Shown here: positions 53,544 through 62,900 of the stretch, piece by piece
Layout of the letters: every line of letters begins with the position of its first letter
Numbering within the stretch: position 1 is the first letter of the stretch
Assembly (NCBI RefSeq): GCF_000350225.1
Contig: NW_005179098.1
Location: 62,001-126,000, forward strand
Direction of reading: 5' to 3'
DNA length: 64,000 nt
DNA from: Chondrus crispus
Lineage: Eukaryota > Rhodophyta > Florideophyceae > Gigartinales > Gigartinaceae
Program-made: the position numbers and the translations under genes
Notes under the pieces: model-generated
What the model was told of the DNA's origin: nothing
The model's database searches: none
The model's input: only the letters and a program-made list of their open reading frames with translations

Positions 53544-56057
53544 TCAAGAACGACGCGTGCGCTTACCCGGCGGAGCCGCCGCGGCATCTTCGGGCGCGGG
53601 GCGCGAGGCCCCGACCGTAGCGGCAGGCATCGGCGGCCCCGCGAGACGTTGACTGACGACCGCGAGGATGTCCTGCACGCCGCGGAGCTTCTCGTGATGC
53701 TCGACGCGCTCACGCTCCGCCGCGGTGGAGGCCTCTCGGAGCGCCGCGACGGTCGTCTCCAACTGCTTGACTTGGTGCATCCACTCGCGCGCCTGCAGCA
53801 GCGCCTGCTCGACCGACGAAGGAACTGTTGCCCCCTCGAAGGAGCAAGCGTACTGCAGGGCAGTGAACGCGGCCTCCTCACGGAGGCGCTCCGGGGAAGA
53901 CCGTCCGGACGGTTGCGGAGCGGAAGGAGGCGGCATCGGAACGGGACGATGATCGCCTTCGGTACCGGTCACCACGCTGATGTGTGGGGGGCTTGAGGTG
54001 GGGGCCGAAATTCCCACGACACCGGGGGGTTCTCTTAACTGCTTCGGTGAGTCGCTCTGGATCGAGGCCACGCGAGCGGATCCGCCGCGGGCCGGTACCG
54101 CGGTCTCGACGACGCTTCTCACCGCACCGGTTCCAGCATCGCGCGGCGGCGCGACATCGTCATCGGCAAGCAAGCCGCCCGTGTCACCCGCGTCGACTGT
54201 GTCGACTGCGCCGTCCACGTCGACCGCGACGGTCGCGTCCGCTGGACCGGGGGCCGCGCTGCCACCATCGGCACCGGTCTCGGCCTCGGCTCCGGAGGGC
54301 ATCGGTAGGGTACACCGCTGGTTCCAGCTGAACCACGCGAAGTCCGGCCGGCCGCTCCAATCCATACCCTCGGTGAAGGCCAACAGCTGCGTCGCGTACG
54401 TCGCGTCAAACGCCGTACCCTCGAGGATCTCCGCGATACCGACCGAGCGGATTAAATCGATGAGCCCCGCCGAGAGGCGGAAGAGCAGGCCGCGCTCACC
54501 GAACGGTTCGTCGCGCCGCGCGATCAGCCGCGGGTCGGGACACTTCGTGAAGAACGGCAGTCCCTCGCGAGCGGCGTGTAAGAAGCACAGGAAGGCCAAA
54601 ACCGCCCATTCGGAAAGCATGATCGCGTGCACCAAGACGCGCGTTCGCTCCGTTTCCGCGGATTCCGATCGGCCGAGCGGCAACCAATGCGCCGCCACGT
54701 ACGCCATGACGCTCGGCGTCGGTACGCACAGGTACTCCGGCGCCTCGAACGTCGACCAGTTCGGCGGGAGCGCGGGATACAGGCCACGCCGCGCGGCGCT
54801 GGGCACCGAGAAAAACTCGGTGCTCTGCCACATGTGGAAGAAATCGTCCACCCGGCGCCAGCGCAGCCGACTCTCGCGCGCTGCGTCCTCACCCCACCGC
54901 GCTCGGTTCGCAACGCTGTACCAGCTGTCGAAAGGCCGCGGAAAGGCCACCAAGCGGACGTCGGGCGCGAGGCCCTCGTAGCGGCGATACCGACCGAAGA
55001 GGTTCAGCAGCGAGACGTGGTACTTTTCCTCGCCCTCGCAACGGACATAGAGCAAGTCACTGCCCGCCGCGGCCGGCGTCCGACACGGAGCGTGACGCCA
55101 TCGCGCCTTCCACGCGCCGGCGCGGTTCTCTTGCGCCACGGCACCGCGTCCGGACGGAGTCTTGATCGCGCGCACCATCGGAATGGCCGCGAACCTCGCC
55201 GCGTCCAGCAAGTTCCGCTGAACATATTCCTCGACCGTAAGCGAAGGCTTGCGGCCCGCGGCGCGTCGGCGTGCGCGCCGGCGGCGGTGGTCCATCGAGG
55301 ACCCGGGCCACAGCGACCGTACGGAGCCGACGCCGCTGCGCAGCCAGCCCGGGGTACTCGGGGCGGTGAATACCCGCCCCAGCGACGTTGTCGCCCCCCG
55401 TCCGGCCGGTGCAAGCGCTACGCTACTCGACGGCGCCGGCGCCGCGTACGGCGCCTCGGAAGCGGCCCTTGTGAGCGCCGTGCCCGCAGCGGGCAGCGGC
55501 GACATGGGAGGCGGCGGCAGCTCCACGGGGAGCCCCGGGTCCGCCTCGACCGTTCTTAGAGCCACGCCCGCGAGGGGCAGCGGCGAGGACTGTGTTGCTT
55601 GGGCGCCCAGCGGTGGCGAACCTACCGGTACGGGCGAATCAATTGGCGCTTGCGCGGGCCCCGCCAATACAGTGGACGGTTGCAGGCCGTCGCGAAGGCG
55701 TCGCCGCGGTTGGAAGGTGGGACCGACCGGCGCCGCTGCCGGAGCCCGAGGCGGGCTCAACGGCTGTCTGTACGCGCGCACAGTAGAAGTGTCGCGATGA
55801 CCGTCCATGGGTTGGTTAAAGAGCCGCTGTAGGGGGATGTCGTCGTCGCTGTCGGAGGAGGTTTCTGAGTTCGCAGGGGAGTGTTGGGGAAGAATTGGGG
55901 GGTCAGTGTGGATCGCGTGGGGAGAATCGGAAGACGCGCTCTCCGAATCGGATGAACCCGCGGCCTTATATGTAGTGCACTGTACTCGGTGCCGGGACAG
56001 CTGTCTTAATCTCGCCAAAAATCGCGCTCGCCGCCACCACGTGTACCACGGGTACAC
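53544..56057 (-). CDS. Gypsy 2 antisense accessory ORF, open over 837 codons
   Basis: The longest antisense ORF in the window, uninterrupted. It is read toward pol. An acidic Ser-rich start (SDSESASSDSPHAIHTD; a second Met near 55806 may be the true start) is followed by a Pro/Ala-rich part, a basic run (MDHRRRRARRRAAGRK) that could be a nuclear localisation signal, a globular Trp/Tyr-rich core (RVDDFFHMWQSTEFFSVPS, MLSEWAVLAFLCFLHAARE, GIAEILEGTAFDATYATQ), a long Asp/Ala-rich linker, a coiled coil (WMHQVKQLETTVAALREA) and a basic tail ending KRTRRS. Family unknown. Layout matches the ORF at 31613-34093. Confidence 0.7.
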   Translation of the reverse strand: MYPWYTWWRRARFLARLRQLSRHRVQCTTYKAAGSSDSESASSDSPHAIHTDPPILPQHSPANSETSSDSDDDIPLQRLFNQPMDGHRDTSTVRAYRQPLSPPRAPAAAPVGPTFQPRRRLRDGLQPSTVLAGPAQAPIDSPVPVGSPPLGAQATQSSPLPLAGVALRTVEADPGLPVELPPPPMSPLPAAGTALTRAASEAPYAAPAPSSSVALAPAGRGATTSLGRVFTAPSTPGWLRSGVGSVRSLWPGSSMDHRRRRARRRAAGRKPSLTVEEYVQRNLLDAARFAAIPMVRAIKTPSGRGAVAQENRAGAWKARWRHAPCRTPAAAGSDLLYVRCEGEEKYHVSLLNLFGRYRRYEGLAPDVRLVAFPRPFDSWYSVANRARWGEDAARESRLRWRRVDDFFHMWQSTEFFSVPSAARRGLYPALPPNWSTFEAPEYLCVPTPSVMAYVAAHWLPLGRSESAETERTRVLVHAIMLSEWAVLAFLCFLHAAREGLPFFTKCPDPRLIARRDEPFGERGLLFRLSAGLIDLIRSVGIAEILEGTAFDATYATQLLAFTEGMDWSGRPDFAWFSWNQRCTLPMPSGAEAETGADGGSAAPGPADATVAVDVDGAVDTVDAGDTGGLLADDDVAPPRDAGTGAVRSVVETAVPARGGSARVASIQSDSPKQLREPPGVVGISAPTSSPPHISVVTGTEGDHRPVPMPPPSAPQPSGRSSPERLREEAAFTALQYACSFEGATVPSSVEQALLQAREWMHQVKQLETTVAALREASTAAERERVEHHEKLRGVQDILAVVSQRLAGPPMPAATVGASRPAPEDAAAAPPGKRTRRS

Positions 56058-56590
56058 GTGGACTCCCCTGCCGCTCTACCAGACCTCCCCGTGGACACGT
56101 GTAATCCCTCCGCAACCCAGAGGGCCTATGGGGGCTGTACTTGGTCCCCTCGAGGTTACACCCGTTATTCCCTAGTTATTCTAATTTACAGTATAATTTA
56201 GCTTCGCCATTACGGCGACGGGGGACTATATAGTCAACCCGATTATCAAAGTAAAGAGGCACGAAGCCTCGGGTCTTTTACCTTGGTTTCTGGATTCCAG
56301 GTTGTAGCCTCGACTCGGTACTGGCTCGCCCATACCGACCGAGCCATCTACACCCCTGGAATCTCAACTGCCTTCCCCGCGCGCGTCGATCCTACCGCGC
56401 GAGTGCTACGTTAACTACTGTGCTGTCCGCTCTGTTCGTCCTGTTTTTCCCTTTAATTCTTCCTCCTTTATTGCTGACTACGTTGCTACTTTTCTACCGC
56501 GCAAGCCGCGCCCGGATCCCGGTTCCGCGGAAATTCGGGAGACCACCCGGAATTTCCTTACGCGTCCGAACGCGCGTCGCTCTGCCTACA
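55971..56590 (+). repeat. LTR-like segment at the 3' side of gypsy 2
   Basis: TGTAGTGCACTGTACTCGG at the start, CACGTG boxes, a TATA box (GGGGACTATATAGTC at about 56222), a pyrimidine-rich leader (about 56420-56510) and an end near CTGCCTACA. This is the usual order of parts in these gypsy LTRs. It does not resemble 45138-45808, and no target duplication was found. Confidence 0.4.
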
Positions 56591-56976
56591 GCCGCCACAC
56601 GTGGCTGTAGTGCACGACATTATATACCGCCAGCTGGCTGGCGAGCCAGGGGGCATGATCGTCCGCACGGAGGGGCTTCTGTCCCCGCATCGTACGCGAT
56701 AGAAGGAAACGTCCGGAACGGACCCGCGCGGTCGAGTAGAGGGTCGTTACGGGTGTAGTACAACGGCGCGAAGGCAATCGCACCACCGCTGCCGCCCCGG
56801 GACACAGTACGATGGGCTGTAAGCGCGAGAAGAACTGTAAGGAGTTATATTTACAGCACACGGCCGGTGCGGAGTACAGTAGTACCCCGCTGGTTACACG
56901 TGTAGAATCCGAACGGTAAGTAATTGGTAATTAGTAGTTAATGGCACAAATTAGCCAACTTAGCACAGTATCTGGT
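56591..56976. other. Spacer between LTR-like segments
   Basis: About 390 bases without a gene. Another TGTAGTGCACGAC with a nearby TATATACC lies at about 56605, perhaps a piece of one more LTR. Confidence 0.35.
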
Positions 56977-57064
56977 TGTAGTGCAGTGACCCTGCGCCCT
57001 TTATCCCTGGTCACCGCCGTCGCTGGGCCGCGCTCCCCGCCTTTGACACGTGCGTAACACGTGT

Positions 57065-57100
57065 GCTCATCCAAAGTGTACGCGTACACTTTGGATGAGC
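57065..57100. repeat. Perfect 36-bp palindrome in gypsy 3 LTR
   Basis: GCTCATCCAAAGTGTACG and its exact complement follow head to head. A 32-bp version lies at 57143-57174, 76 bases further on. Confidence 0.9.
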
Positions 57101-57142
57101 CCACACGTGTTTGGTGTGCGCTCCCGTCTATGACACGTGTAC

Positions 57143-57174
57143 TCATCCAAAGTGTACGCGTACACTTTGGATGA
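57143..57174. repeat. Perfect 32-bp palindrome in gypsy 3 LTR
   Basis: TCATCCAAAGTGTACG and its exact complement, same core as the palindrome at 57065-57100. The two are set in a 76-base direct repeat with ACACGTGT boxes. Confidence 0.9.
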
Positions 57175-57438
57175 TACCACACGTGTATGATAAGCGCACC
57201 ACACGTGTACTGTGCGCGCACACTTGGGAAGGTACCCCACGTGTTTCACACGTGGACACACGTGTATGACAGTCGTATGACACGTATATGATACGTGTAC
57301 GACACGTGTACGACACGTATACATACGTGGTGCCCACAAGTTTCTACGCTAATTAGCGTCTAATGCCAAGTGGCAATTCTAATGACGATAATTAATTATT
57401 AATTACCCATTTAGTAACCGACGCCGACGACGGCGCTC

Positions 57439-57452
57439 GGCCTATATAGGTC
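57439..57452 (+). promoter_or_regulatory. TATA box of gypsy 3 LTR
   Basis: GGCCTATATAGGTC, midway in the LTR and followed by a pyrimidine-rich leader. An analogous GGGGACTATATAGTC is at about 56222. Start of transcription would be about 30 bases downstream. Confidence 0.55.
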
Positions 57453-57900
57453 GGGTGTCGGAAGGCGCTACAGTAAAGAAGCATCAGGTGATCGGACCCC
57501 ATCTCTGGTAGGATCCTCTACGGTTCCTATCTAGTTGGCTAAGTCTGGTACCTGCACCCTTCGTCGTCATCCTTTTTCTTGTTTTCCTTTACTTTTTTCC
57601 CTATTTTCTACGTTTCTACGCTACACTTTTCCTTCCTTCTTTCTTCTCCCTTCTTGATTTGTTCTTCTTCGACGCTGTCGATAGCGGTCCGCGACGCGAC
57701 CGCCACACCCACTCCTTCTAGTTACTCGATCCCGAGTACCCCTTCACGCGCTGACCGCGACTCTACCCGCGATTCTCGCGTTACCTCTGAGCTACCACGG
57801 ACAGAGGGCCCCGAACACCCTGGTGGTGACTGGACATACCGCTTTCCCTCATAGCGAGATTTACGCCCTCGTTGGCGAGTGTGTCTACTGCACTACATTT

Positions 57901-57920
57901 TGGTCTCCCGACCTAGAAGG
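57901..57920 (+). other. Gypsy 3 primer-binding site
   Basis: TGGTCTCCCGACCTAGAAGG follows the LTR after three T's and is almost identical to the sites of gypsy 1 and of the remnant at 7690-7709. Confidence 0.7.
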
Positions 57921-57932
57921 AGTGGACACACG

Positions 57933-59921
57933 ATGAACAATTCACGAAAACCCCGCCTTCCTGGCGTCAAGACTCGAGCCGCGAGCAGTACGCATAGCCA
58001 TCGAACGCAGCGCCAAGATGGGCGAGATACCCCAAGAACTACCGATCCGCTCCCAGCGGTGGCTGTGGATGCACAGCCAGATCAGGACCAACCAACTCCG
58101 ATAGTGGAGAAGCCCAGCGCGAGCAGCCGGGCGCGTACCCCAGACGTTGGGAAGATAGCCGACGTCGAGGCTACAGTGGTCGCCCTCGTTCGCGAACGTA
58201 TACTTCATATTGAAGATACTCTCACGGTTCTGCGTGCCAAAATCTCCACGATGGAGGCGCGTCATGACCGCGCAGACGCTGAGCTGCGCCTTCTACGTGG
58301 CGACGTTAACTCCGTTCTGGAGGATCTCCAGATTCCGGACGCTATCGACGGGTCAGTCACAATAACAACCCGCGATGTACTGGCTCGGATGGTTAGAAGA
58401 CTCGAATCGGTCGAGGAGCAACTCCACGGTGGAGGTGACGAGGCCGACCGCGAGGAACAAGATGAACCCCGAGTTGCCAGGAAAAATACTCCGAGAGGAG
58501 GAGCTCAAGATTTCGAACGCCACATTGGGGAGCAATCGAGGAGATCTCGAGAATCGCGAAAATCGCGCAAGAGCAAGAAGGATCGCCATGATCCTGATTG
58601 GAATCCATCCCCTCCGTCCTCTGACGATTTTGACGACTGTGAGTCGGGCCGGTCGGATGACGAAGAAGCCTCAAGTGAGGATGGTAGTGAGCGCCGCAGA
58701 CGAACGCCGCAAGGCGGGAGGCACGGTCGCCAGCTTGGGCAGAAGCACCCCGGACTGAAGGTGCTTCGACCCACAAATCGCCTCTTCGATGGCGCTCTGG
58801 ACTATCGCCGTTACAGGCTGACAAGGCGTCACAAACGCCGAAGTGGGCGAGAAACCCGTAAAGTCAAGGATCACATTAGATCAATCCAAACGGGCGCTCC
58901 CGAACTCCGTTTCGACGGGAGTGACCCCATTAAGGTTTTGGGTTTTCTATCTCGTTTCGTCAAGGAATGTGAGACCAACTCCATGAAGGAGTCCCAGGCA
59001 CTGGTACCAGTGAAGTATTTACTGCAAGGCCAGGCAAGAACGCAGTTCGATGCGACAAAGCAGATGGACTCCTTCGATGGAGGAATTTCGTACTGGCCCG
59101 AAGCGGTACAGTACCTGCTACGCACTTATGCGACCAACGACGCCATCAGCAGTGCACTACTCGATCTTCGAGATGTGCGCCAGAAGGCGGAAGAATCAGA
59201 AACCCGTTACAGTGCTCGTCTGCTGGACGCGGAGTTTCGTTGCGGTAACGTGCATGACGCTGATGAACGAATTACAATGTTCATTGACGGGCTCAATCCG
59301 GGAATCTGGTCTCTCGTATCGCGATATCGCGAGACAGAACGTCGAATGGGACGAAGTCGTCGTGACGGAATCAAGTTCCCGGATATCGTCCAGTACGCCC
59401 AGAATGAAGGCGATGCTCTTCGGGCCCGCTTCGGTGGCGGAAGAAACGCCGAACATGGCGGAAAAAGGCAGGTCGGCATTTTGAAGCCGCCGACCCGACC
59501 GGCGATATCGCGCGCCGGACAACATCGAATGATGATGACAGAGTCTTCTGCTGACTCTCGGTCAGCGATGGCCGAAAACTACGCCGTAGGTGGCGAGTCG
59601 ATGCACCTTATGCAAAGAGATTGGTCGTCTGTACCGACGGCGGAGCCACCCTCGACCACCGAGACGCAAACGGACGACCCGGAGTCGATGATGCTCACAA
59701 GGGGCCCGTACGGACGCGTTCCTGCCCCGGCCATCCGAGGACAGGAACATTCACGCCATGTCCGCGCCGGCCGTCCCGGCTGGCAAGTTAACGTGCGAGG
59801 AACTCCGAACTTGGAGAGGCCACGTGGTAACTTAATTTGCCACAAGTGCTACGGGCCGAACCACATCGCACCAGACTGCGTAGTTCAACTCTCGATTGCC
59901 GAGTCATCTCGTATCATATGA
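57933..59921 (+). CDS. Gypsy 3 gag (fossil)
   Basis: 662 residues from the ATG at 57933, which lies just after the primer-binding site; an upstream ATG at 57879 falls inside the LTR. A helical N-terminal part (VVALVRERILHIEDTLTVLR) is followed by an Arg/Ser/Asp-rich stretch, the gag core (DPIKVLGFLSRFVKECETNS, QYLLRTYATNDAISSALLDL) and a C-terminal zinc knuckle, CHKCYGPNHIAPDC. Pol overlaps its last 26 bases in another frame, an arrangement for which this family commonly uses frameshifting. Confidence 0.85.
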   Translation: MNNSRKPRLPGVKTRAASSTHSHRTQRQDGRDTPRTTDPLPAVAVDAQPDQDQPTPIVEKPSASSRARTPDVGKIADVEATVVALVRERILHIEDTLTVLRAKISTMEARHDRADAELRLLRGDVNSVLEDLQIPDAIDGSVTITTRDVLARMVRRLESVEEQLHGGGDEADREEQDEPRVARKNTPRGGAQDFERHIGEQSRRSRESRKSRKSKKDRHDPDWNPSPPSSDDFDDCESGRSDDEEASSEDGSERRRRTPQGGRHGRQLGQKHPGLKVLRPTNRLFDGALDYRRYRLTRRHKRRSGRETRKVKDHIRSIQTGAPELRFDGSDPIKVLGFLSRFVKECETNSMKESQALVPVKYLLQGQARTQFDATKQMDSFDGGISYWPEAVQYLLRTYATNDAISSALLDLRDVRQKAEESETRYSARLLDAEFRCGNVHDADERITMFIDGLNPGIWSLVSRYRETERRMGRSRRDGIKFPDIVQYAQNEGDALRARFGGGRNAEHGGKRQVGILKPPTRPAISRAGQHRMMMTESSADSRSAMAENYAVGGESMHLMQRDWSSVPTAEPPSTTETQTDDPESMMLTRGPYGRVPAPAIRGQEHSRHVRAGRPGWQVNVRGTPNLERPRGNLICHKCYGPNHIAPDCVVQLSIAESSRII

Positions 59922-62900
59922 AACTACGACCACCTTTCTACAGAAGAAAAGCAACGCGTACCCGCGGACAGCTATTGGAAGTTACGAGCCCTTGACGAGA
60001 TCGTCAACACCCGGGCTCGCGACCTCCAGAACGCGGAAGCCGCGAAAACTGACGCCCACCAAGGCGGTACAGTGTCCAAAGACAGCCAGGGAAACTAGCT
60101 TCGGGAGTCCGCGTCGAAGCGGAGGCGAGAGGGCCTCCCCTGGCTACCTGGAGCCTGACGCCGGGCGGCGAAGGTCGCCCTTCCCCAGTGAAGATTCTGT
60201 CAAGGAAGGATCTGTTGAACCTCAAACATGGGAGCAAGCTCAGCGAGCTACGCCGACCATGGCGAAAATACGTGCCCCACGTTTACAAGGCACCATTATG
60301 GTGATGGCGAAGCGCAATTACAAGTGCTATGCCGACTACGGGCTAGTCCCGGAACTTTTGGCAAGGAAGCTCACAGTGCTGGACACTGGGGCTGGGCCAA
60401 ACTTTATTCGAAAAGATGAACTACCTCCGCAGTATATGGAGAAAATGAAACCAGGATCAACCCTGAACATTCGGGATGCAAACCGTAACCCAATTTTAAT
60501 AACTGGGACAATTGATCTGGTTGTCAGAATTGGTTCGCGAATTACTCGCGTAACATTCCTCGTATGCGAGCGCCTGGCGGCTGGAGTGGTCCTGGGATGT
60601 GACTTCATGGACCGTTTCGTGGAAGCCGTCTACCCACGCCGCAAGACGATCGAGCTCGACGACGGGTCCTCGGTCCCTATTACGAGAAGGCCACTCAGGC
60701 GACCGCCAAACGCACCGCCGTCGCCGGCGTCCCAAGAATTCGCCAAGGCAGGCGGTCGGACATCACCTCGAGTCAGCGTCACCAAGCCAGTCGTGCTTGA
60801 ACCTGGAACGCAAACATTCGTCTCTGTGACATCAAAACGGCACGGCCTGATGGTCCTACAGCCGCATGAGAAACTCTACACAAAGAGTCAAGTCGTCGCC
60901 TCCAATGGCGTTGTGCAAGTCGAGCCAAATCGCGAGTTCCGCGTGCTCTTTGCCAATTTTGGCATCGCGCCTTATCGGCTCGTTAAGGGCCAAACGATCG
61001 GCACTTTACTGCCACATCCGACCGCTGTTATAGCGAGCAAAGTCAGCGTGGCTGCAATGCTAGGCCTCACCGATGAGGAAGCGAACGAAGTCCAACAAGA
61101 CTTCGACAAGGACGCCAACCGGGCGGTAGAAAACGCCTCTATGGCGAGCAATCCGGATGACGTGGATCTCTCACACGTCCCGGACCGCCATCGTGATCAG
61201 ATCAAGGCTATGCTACTCAAGTACAGCTCCATGTGGAGTGGGGAGCTGGGCGAGATCAAGGTCACGAAGCATCACATCGACACGATGACTGGAACGCGAC
61301 CGATCGCGCAAAACCCCTACCGAGCAGGACCACACGCCCGGGAGGCGGAGATGAAAGAAGTAGACCGTATGCTCCGAGCCGGAGTAATCGAGCCGTCGAA
61401 ATCAGCATGGGCCTCACCGGTTGTACTGGTCCCTAAGAAGGACGGGCAGTTGCGCTTTTGCGTGGACTACCGGCGGCTAAATGCCGTGACGATACGGGAT
61501 TCATACCCGTTGCCTCGAATGGACGAGTATATTGACTCCCTAGGAGAAGCAACCGTCTTTTCGACGCTCGACTGCAATAGCGGGTATTGGCAAATACCCG
61601 TTGCAGAAGAAGATCGCGAGAAAACCGCGTTTGTGTGTCACGCTGGACTGTACCAGTATCTGCGTATGCCCTTTGGGCTAACAAACGCTCCTGCTACTTT
61701 CCAGCGAACGTTGGATATTATCCTATCCTCCTTCAAATGGAGATCCTGTCTCGTCTACCTTGACGACGTAATTCTGTTCTCGAAAGATATCGAGAGTCAT
61801 ATACGTCACGTTGACGAGGTTCTCGACGCCTTGCAGTCGGCAGGAGTGTCCCTCAAGTTGGAAAAGTGCTCTTTCTTCACACAAGAAGTACATTACCTTG
61901 GCCATGTTATACGGCCAGGGACGCTCTCGATTGACGAAGTGTCGACCAGGGCTTTACGCGAAATCGCGATACCAACCACCCAGACTGAGCTCCGCTCTTT
62001 TTTGGGTTTGTGCAACGTCTATTGACGATTTGTACCGAACTACGCCCATAAGGCGGCGTCGTTGAACCAGCTTCTCAAGAAGGGGCAACCAGTTAAGCTG
62101 GAATCCTTCGGCGAGACCGAGATCAAGGCCTTTGATACGCTGAGAGAAGCGGTGATATCCCCGCCAATTCTGGCGTTGCCCAAGGCTGGGTTGCCATATT
62201 CAATGGACACGAACGCCAGCGACTACCAAGTCGGCACGGCGCTCTTCCAATCATACGAAGATGGACAAAGGAAGCCTATCCGGTTTTGGTCTCGATCACT
62301 ACACGCTGCAGAGCGAAATTACTCCACTTTGGAGAAAGAATGTCTCGCTGTTGTGTGGGGTGTAGTGACGCTGCGCCCCTATCTCCAAGGCACCCGGTTC
62401 ACGGTACATACCGACCATTCTTCCCTCCGCTGGTTAATGGAGATCACGGACCCATCAGGCCGACTGATGAGGTGGCGACTCCGTCTTGGAGAGTTTGACT
62501 TCGACGTGAAGTACAAGAAGGGCAAGCTCAATACCCAAGCCGACGCGTTATCGCGACTGTTCACATCCGGGGAGACGACAGTCCCCGTAGATGAAGAAAT
62601 CCCATGTTTTCTGAGAATATTCTCCGAAATGGAGCCAGTCGATAAGTTTTCTGACGACTTCGAAGATCTCGAGTCGGCAAGGTTCGACGCGATATTGAAC
62701 ACGGAACGCTACTCGACTGACGAGAATTTATTGGATCCTATCACAAGGGAAGAGATGCTACGTCATCAGCTGGCAGATGCATTCTGCGCCGGAATTAGAA
62801 GGCGAATCAATCGTGGGGATGAAATCCCGTTCGCCACTGAAGAGGGCGGGGTTCTCGTCAGGAACGTAAATGCGACACCACAAGTGGTAGTACCACAGGA

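Larger units (their letters stand above)
56977..57897 (+). repeat. Gypsy 3 5' LTR
   Basis: Begins TGTAGTGCAGTGACC and ends TACTGCACTACA; the 11 outer bases are an exact inverted pair. It carries many ACACGTGT-type boxes at 57050-57330, two long palindromes, an AT-rich block, a TATA box (GGCCTATATAGGTC at about 57439) and a pyrimidine-rich leader after it. Confidence 0.75.

Noticed and set aside
54627-55559. 310-codon plus-strand ORF inside the gypsy 2 accessory block
   Set aside because: Shadow of the 837-codon minus-strand ORF; its composition is Arg/Pro-rich and typical of an opposite frame.
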